From assembly GCA_017445685.1 (NCBI GenBank), contig JAFSTS010000206.1:1-9817 (forward strand): a stretch of DNA of 9,817 bases. The letters run 5' to 3'. Of this stretch, positions 6,516 to 9,817 are shown piece by piece. Each line of letters begins with the position of its first letter. Positions within the stretch are counted from its first letter, which is position 1. The position numbers and the translations under genes were made by a program. The DNA is from Clostridia bacterium. GTDB lineage: Bacteria > Bacillota_A > Clostridia > Oscillospirales > Acutalibacteraceae. Under the pieces are notes generated by a model that was given only the letters and a program-made list of their open reading frames with translations, searched no databases and was not told the origin of the DNA.

Positions 6516-7985
6516 ATGAGTGAAAAATATACGGCAAGATCGTCGAGCATCTTCTGGCGGTATCTTGTGACGATGTTTCTGATAATCGCAATTGTATTTA
6601 CCGTTCTCGGTGTTTCACTTATGGTTTTCGTTGCAAGCTACTGGAAAAACGAGACGATAGATCTTTTGCAGGAAAATGTCGTCAGGCTCGCCGATGCGTC
6701 ACAGGAGTATTTCAACCTTGATGAAGAGTATGGCTTCAAAAGCCCGAAGGTCATGCTTGCGTATTCGCTGTCGCTTGTGTCCTCGTCGATAAATTCAGAT
6801 ATTTATATCGTCGATCTTGACGGCAACGCCATCGTCTGCAAGGATATGTCGGGAAACAATCTCGGCTCGGGAGCCTGTGAGGAACACAAAAGCCATACAT
6901 TGCCGGCGTCGATTATCGAAAATTCGATGGATAAAACCTATGTTCATCTGGGTGAAGTAGGCGATGTGTACGATGAAAGCTATCTTCTCGTCTGCGAGCC
7001 GATAAAGGTAAACGACAGCACTATTGCGATCGTTGTCGGCGCTTCGCCAAGCGTTGCTGCGATGACTCCTTATGTGGCGTCTATTACGAAGATGTTTCTT
7101 ATCTCCGCAGTAGTTGCGCTGGTTGTCGCCGCCGTGTGTATTTATATTACGACATACAGCCTGACAAAGCCTCTTAGAAATATGGCGAATGTCACGCGAA
7201 GCTACGCAAAAGGCGATTTCAGCACAAGGATAGATGTCAAAGGTCACGACGAGCTTGCGACGCTTGCGCTGTCTCTGAACAAAATGGCGCAGTCGCTTTC
7301 GGCTCTTGAATATTCAAGGCGAAGTTTTATATCGAATGTTTCGCATGAGCTGAAAACTCCGATGACGACGATCGGCGGATTTATTGACGGAATACTTGAC
7401 GGCACGATTTCAAAAGACGAAGAGGAAAAATATCTCAAAATCGTCTCCGATGAAGTGAAAAGGCTTTCAAGGCTTGTGGCTTCAATGCTGAACCTTTCCA
7501 AAATCGAAGCGGGAGAAATGAAAATCGAGCTTAAAGAAATTGATTTGTCCTCGCTTGTTTTCAATTCGCTTCTGACCTTTGAAAAGGCAATAAACGATAA
7601 ATCCATTGAAATCACCGGGCTTGACAAAATGCAAAGCGTAATGGTGCACGCAGACGAAGGGCTCCTTCATCAGGTGCTTTATAACCTTATTGACAATGCT
7701 GTGAAATTCACGCCTGCCGGAGGAGAGATAAATGTCCGCACCGAAAAGGAAAACGGCGGCACGACCTTCTATATTAGAAATTACGGCAAAGGAGTTCCTC
7801 AGGAGGAGATCGGCAGGATATTCGAGAGATTTTATAAGGTGGACAAGTCCAGAAGCTACGATGTCAAGAGTACGGGACTCGGACTTTATATTGTCAAGAG
7901 CATCGTCGAAATGCATTCGGGAAAGGTCGGCGCAGACAGCAAAGAGGGCGAATATACGGAATTTTATTTCACCTTGCCCGATTAA
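6516..7985 (+). CDS. Membrane sensor histidine kinase with HAMP domain
   Basis: This 489-residue kinase should sense an extracytoplasmic signal and phosphorylate the regulator encoded just upstream. Membrane segment 1 spans about 16-41 and segment 2 about 193-214. They enclose an outer domain of about 150 residues, whose YIVDLDGNAIV stretch resembles Cache/PAS-like sensor folds. It contains three cysteines (108, 121, 160). HAMP covers about 215-266, then HisKA with His277 in FISNVSHELKTPM. The ATPase domain has the N box (NLIDNAVKFTP, Asn390/Asn394), a G1-type box GKGVP, FERFYKVDKS and the G2 box TGLGLYIV. In the G1 box the usual Asp of DxGxG is replaced by Asn422 (RNYGKG), which I believe occurs in other Firmicutes kinases. 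No cytoplasmic PAS domain lies between HAMP and HisKA, unlike WalK. AAGGTG at 6505-6510 supports the start. Confidence 0.95.
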   Translation: MSEKYTARSSSIFWRYLVTMFLIIAIVFTVLGVSLMVFVASYWKNETIDLLQENVVRLADASQEYFNLDEEYGFKSPKVMLAYSLSLVSSSINSDIYIVDLDGNAIVCKDMSGNNLGSGACEEHKSHTLPASIIENSMDKTYVHLGEVGDVYDESYLLVCEPIKVNDSTIAIVVGASPSVAAMTPYVASITKMFLISAVVALVVAAVCIYITTYSLTKPLRNMANVTRSYAKGDFSTRIDVKGHDELATLALSLNKMAQSLSALEYSRRSFISNVSHELKTPMTTIGGFIDGILDGTISKDEEEKYLKIVSDEVKRLSRLVASMLNLSKIEAGEMKIELKEIDLSSLVFNSLLTFEKAINDKSIEITGLDKMQSVMVHADEGLLHQVLYNLIDNAVKFTPAGGEINVRTEKENGGTTFYIRNYGKGVPQEEIGRIFERFYKVDKSRSYDVKSTGLGLYIVKSIVEMHSGKVGADSKEGEYTEFYFTLPD

Positions 7986-8029
7986 CAAATATTTCATTTA
8001 TTTTAAACAACATGGTAAAATTTTAAAAA

Positions 8030-8035
8030 TATAAT
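8030..8035 (+). promoter_or_regulatory. -10 box of a probable separate promoter for the HtrA-like protease
   Basis: A perfect TATAAT lies in the 78-base AT-rich gap after the kinase, 28 bases before the protease ATG. As with the regulator promoter, no good -35 is at normal spacing, while TTAAAC (8003-8008) stands 21 bases upstream, the same spacing as TTACAC before the regulator -10. TTTTAAA also repeats at 8001 and 8021, 20 bases apart. No terminator separates the kinase from the protease, so read-through is also likely. Confidence 0.5.
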
Positions 8036-8063
8036 TAAACCGTAACAAAAGGAGGTCAGTCAA

Positions 8064-9647
8064 ATGAACGAATATGACAACAACAACACAATGGATTATG
8101 AAAACACCTCGGGTAATGAAAATGAAAACGGTTTTACCGCAAAGTCCGACGAGGAAACGATAAACGATTTTTTCTCTTCGTCCGACAACGGCAAAACAGC
8201 AGAGCCTGAACAGGTCGAGGCGGATAAGGTCTATGAACCGCAGGAGAATTACAGAAACAACTACTCATATACCTATGGCTCGAACGGCGGCTACCAAAAC
8301 GCTTCTCAGCCTCAGTATTCTCAGCCTCAGCAGCCGAAGGACGAGTTTAATACCAAAAAGAGAAACAAGGGTATCGTGATCCTTTGCTGCGTTCTTGCAG
8401 CTGTGATGCTCTTTACCGGCGGATTGTTCGGCGCATACACGTTCAAATCCTCTCGTTCTTCGGGCGGCTCGTCCTCATCTTCCTCATCTTCTCAGGAAAA
8501 ATCAGCCGTGTCCGGCGGCTCAGTAGTGCTTAACGCGAAAGCTGACGCAGACGCTTTGACGACCACTGAAATTGCTCAGATAGCCAAGAAATCTTCTGTC
8601 GGCGTGCTTGTTTATTCAACCTCGACAAACTCCTTTGCGTTTGGACAAAGCTCTTCTTCAAGCAGCGACTCCAACAAAACGGGCGAGGGAACAGGCGTTA
8701 TCATCGAGCTTGACGATCAGGGCGACTACACCTATGTTGTAACCTGCGCTCATGTTATCAGCGACGCGAATATCAGCGTTAAAATTCTTCTTGAAGACGG
8801 CACAACTTATGACGCTGAGATCGTAGGATATGACGAACAGACAGATGTAGGTCTTCTTCGCGTACACGACAAGAGCCTTCAAAAATACGCCGCAACGATC
8901 GGCACTTCTTCTAACCTTCAGGTCGGTCAGAGCGTATTTGCGATCGGCAATCCCGGCGGCTCTGATTTCTTCGGCTCGTTTACAAGCGGTATAATTTCTG
9001 CGATCGGCAGGACTTTGAGCAGCTCCACGGGATATACGATGGAATGTATCCAGCATGATGCAGCTATCAACCCCGGCAACTCAGGCGGCGGACTTTACAA
9101 CGCGCAGGGACAGCTTATAGGTATCAATTCTTCAAAAATAGCAAGCACAGAATATGAGGGAATGTCCTTTGCGATCCCTGTTGACGAAGCAGTAAGCATT
9201 GTTAATTCTCTCAGTTCCTTCGGCTATGTTCCCAACAGACCGAAGCTTGGTATCAACTATGCGCTTGCGAGAACTTATAATCAGGCTTACCAGATGATAG
9301 TTTCCTTCAAGGGACTTCCTTCGGGCACGCTTATCGTTGCGAAGATCTCAAGCGAAAGCTCTCTTAACGATCTTGGCGTTAAAGCAGGAGATATGATAGT
9401 TTCTGCAAACGGTAAAAAGCTCGACACTGCCGATGTGCTGCTTGACTTGATCGAAAACGGAAAAGTCGGAGATGTCATCGAACTTGGCATTTGCAGAGTC
9501 GAAAGCAACAGCAGCAACTACGATGTCAAGGAATTTACAGTAAAAGCAACTCTTGTTGAGGACAAAGGAAGCAAGAGCTCCGATGAGGAACAGACGACTC
9601 AGTCTTATGAAGATTACTTCAACTATTTCTTCGGAAACGGCAATTGA
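8064..9647 (+). CDS. HtrA/DegP-like membrane-anchored serine protease (S1C family) with PDZ domain
   Basis: This 527-residue protein is an HtrA-type protease/chaperone that degrades misfolded proteins outside the membrane. Residues 1-100 are hydrophilic, Asn/Gln/Glu-rich and presumably cytoplasmic, with SQPQ twice (81-89). One membrane anchor spans about 103-125, followed by a Ser/Gly linker with an unbroken serine run at 136-143. The trypsin-like domain (about 165-385) has the full triad: His230 in TCAHVIS, Asp261 in QTDVGLL and Ser340 in NPGNSGGGL. The AIGNPGG and FAIPVDEA signatures are also present. One PDZ domain (about 393-495) has the VKAGDMIVSANGK core. The C-terminus is acidic then aromatic (YEDYFNYFFGNGN). 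AAAGGAGGT at 8048-8056 supports the start. The position right behind a two-component system recalls stress-controlled htrA genes of Bacillus (CssRS) and Streptococcus (CiaRH), so co-regulation is likely. I give no gene symbol because HtrA paralogues cannot be told apart here. Confidence 0.95.
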   Translation: MNEYDNNNTMDYENTSGNENENGFTAKSDEETINDFFSSSDNGKTAEPEQVEADKVYEPQENYRNNYSYTYGSNGGYQNASQPQYSQPQQPKDEFNTKKRNKGIVILCCVLAAVMLFTGGLFGAYTFKSSRSSGGSSSSSSSSQEKSAVSGGSVVLNAKADADALTTTEIAQIAKKSSVGVLVYSTSTNSFAFGQSSSSSSDSNKTGEGTGVIIELDDQGDYTYVVTCAHVISDANISVKILLEDGTTYDAEIVGYDEQTDVGLLRVHDKSLQKYAATIGTSSNLQVGQSVFAIGNPGGSDFFGSFTSGIISAIGRTLSSSTGYTMECIQHDAAINPGNSGGGLYNAQGQLIGINSSKIASTEYEGMSFAIPVDEAVSIVNSLSSFGYVPNRPKLGINYALARTYNQAYQMIVSFKGLPSGTLIVAKISSESSLNDLGVKAGDMIVSANGKKLDTADVLLDLIENGKVGDVIELGICRVESNSSNYDVKEFTVKATLVEDKGSKSSDEEQTTQSYEDYFNYFFGNGN

Positions 9648-9671
9648 TTTACTGAATATTTACAAAGCAAA

Positions 9672-9699
9672 AGACCCGGAAGAACGAACTTCCGGGTCT
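9672..9699. terminator. Perfect 11-bp hairpin after the protease gene, terminator-like on the minus strand
   Basis: AGACCCGGAAG (9672-9682) and CTTCCGGGTCT (9689-9699) pair perfectly around a 6-base loop. It lies 24 bases after the protease stop. On the + strand no T run follows (CAGACTG), so it is not a standard intrinsic terminator there; it could protect the 3' end of the message or assist factor-dependent termination. On the minus strand the stem is followed by TTTGCTTTG, so it may serve a convergent gene beyond the window. Confidence 0.6.
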
Positions 9700-9768
9700 C
9701 AGACTGTCGATAAAGTCGCAAGAACATTTGCAAAGAAAAAAGAATTTTACAAAACAAGTTAATAAACG

Positions 9769-9810
9769 TTAAAACATATTGAAAAAAAGAACCATTTAAA
9801 TATGTTTTAA
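9769..9810. repeat. AT-rich inverted repeat at the window's right end
   Basis: TTAAAACATATT (9769-9780) and AATATGTTTTAA (9799-9810) are perfect 12-bp inverted arms separated by 18 bases. There is no adjacent T run on either strand, so a terminator is unlikely. It may be an operator or promoter element of a gene to the right. The surrounding bases 9700-9817 are AT-rich and I see no gene in them. Confidence 0.5.
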
Positions 9811-9817
9811 TAATAAA

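Noticed and set aside
5770..6591. 273-codon minus-strand frame opposite the response regulator
   Set aside because: Antisense to a regulator with every key residue present; the translation shows no domain.
5809..9647. WalRK (YycFG) locus with its HtrA-like gene
   Set aside because: WalK has a cytoplasmic PAS domain between HAMP and HisKA, and the locus normally carries YycH/YycI/YycJ genes between kinase and protease; none is present here.
9553..9762. 69-codon + strand frame across the end of the protease gene and the following hairpin
   Set aside because: Begins inside the protease gene in another frame, has no ribosome binding site, and runs through a perfect hairpin; the translation is not recognisable.
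1..9817. Mobile element, CRISPR array, prophage, toxin-antitoxin or defence genes
   Set aside because: I found no transposase, integrase, regularly spaced repeat, terminal inverted repeat pair around a gene, or defence-type domain on either strand.

Overview
The window looks like a chromosomal core segment from a low-to-mid GC Gram-positive bacterium of the Clostridia. A gut Oscillospiraceae/Ruminococcaceae-type organism is my best guess, by inference only. The reasons are strong AAGGAGG-type ribosome binding sites, the dnaK-dnaJ order, a heavily acidic DnaK tail, AGA-rich arginine usage, a membrane-anchored HtrA with a Ser-rich linker, and a cytoplasmic GH38 mannosidase. All seven long genes are on the + strand. 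I see no transposase, integrase, tRNA, rRNA, CRISPR array or phage gene.

Layout. (1) 1-1628: the C-terminal end of dnaK, then dnaJ on a GTG start, closed by a strong UUCG-loop terminator; this is the tail of a heat-shock chaperone operon. (2) 1634-5678: a glycan-processing pair made of a small cytoplasmic SGNH/GDSL esterase with its own promoter and a 1053-residue GH38 alpha-mannosidase. Between them is an unusual 165-base leader. It holds a possible extended -10 promoter, a 33-codon open frame that ends in an ATGA overlap with the mannosidase start, and a terminator-like hairpin inside that frame. (3) 5698-9647: an OmpR/PhoB-family response regulator, its membrane histidine kinase 20 bases downstream, and an HtrA/DegP-like membrane-anchored serine protease. 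The regulator and the protease each have a perfect TATAAT -10 box with no convincing -35. (4) 9648-9817: an AT-rich non-coding end with two inverted repeats.

How the parts work together. DnaK/DnaJ handle cytoplasmic folding. The two-component system plus HtrA is most simply read as an envelope protein-quality module, by analogy with CssRS- and CiaRH-controlled htrA genes in other Firmicutes. The SGNH-GH38 pair would de-esterify and trim mannose-containing oligosaccharides imported into the cell. No single gene here looks like a new family. The most unusual part is the leader of the mannosidase gene, a candidate attenuator with a translated upstream peptide. Second is the matching promoter architecture of the regulator and the protease. 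All functional statements come from motif recognition by eye, with no database search.
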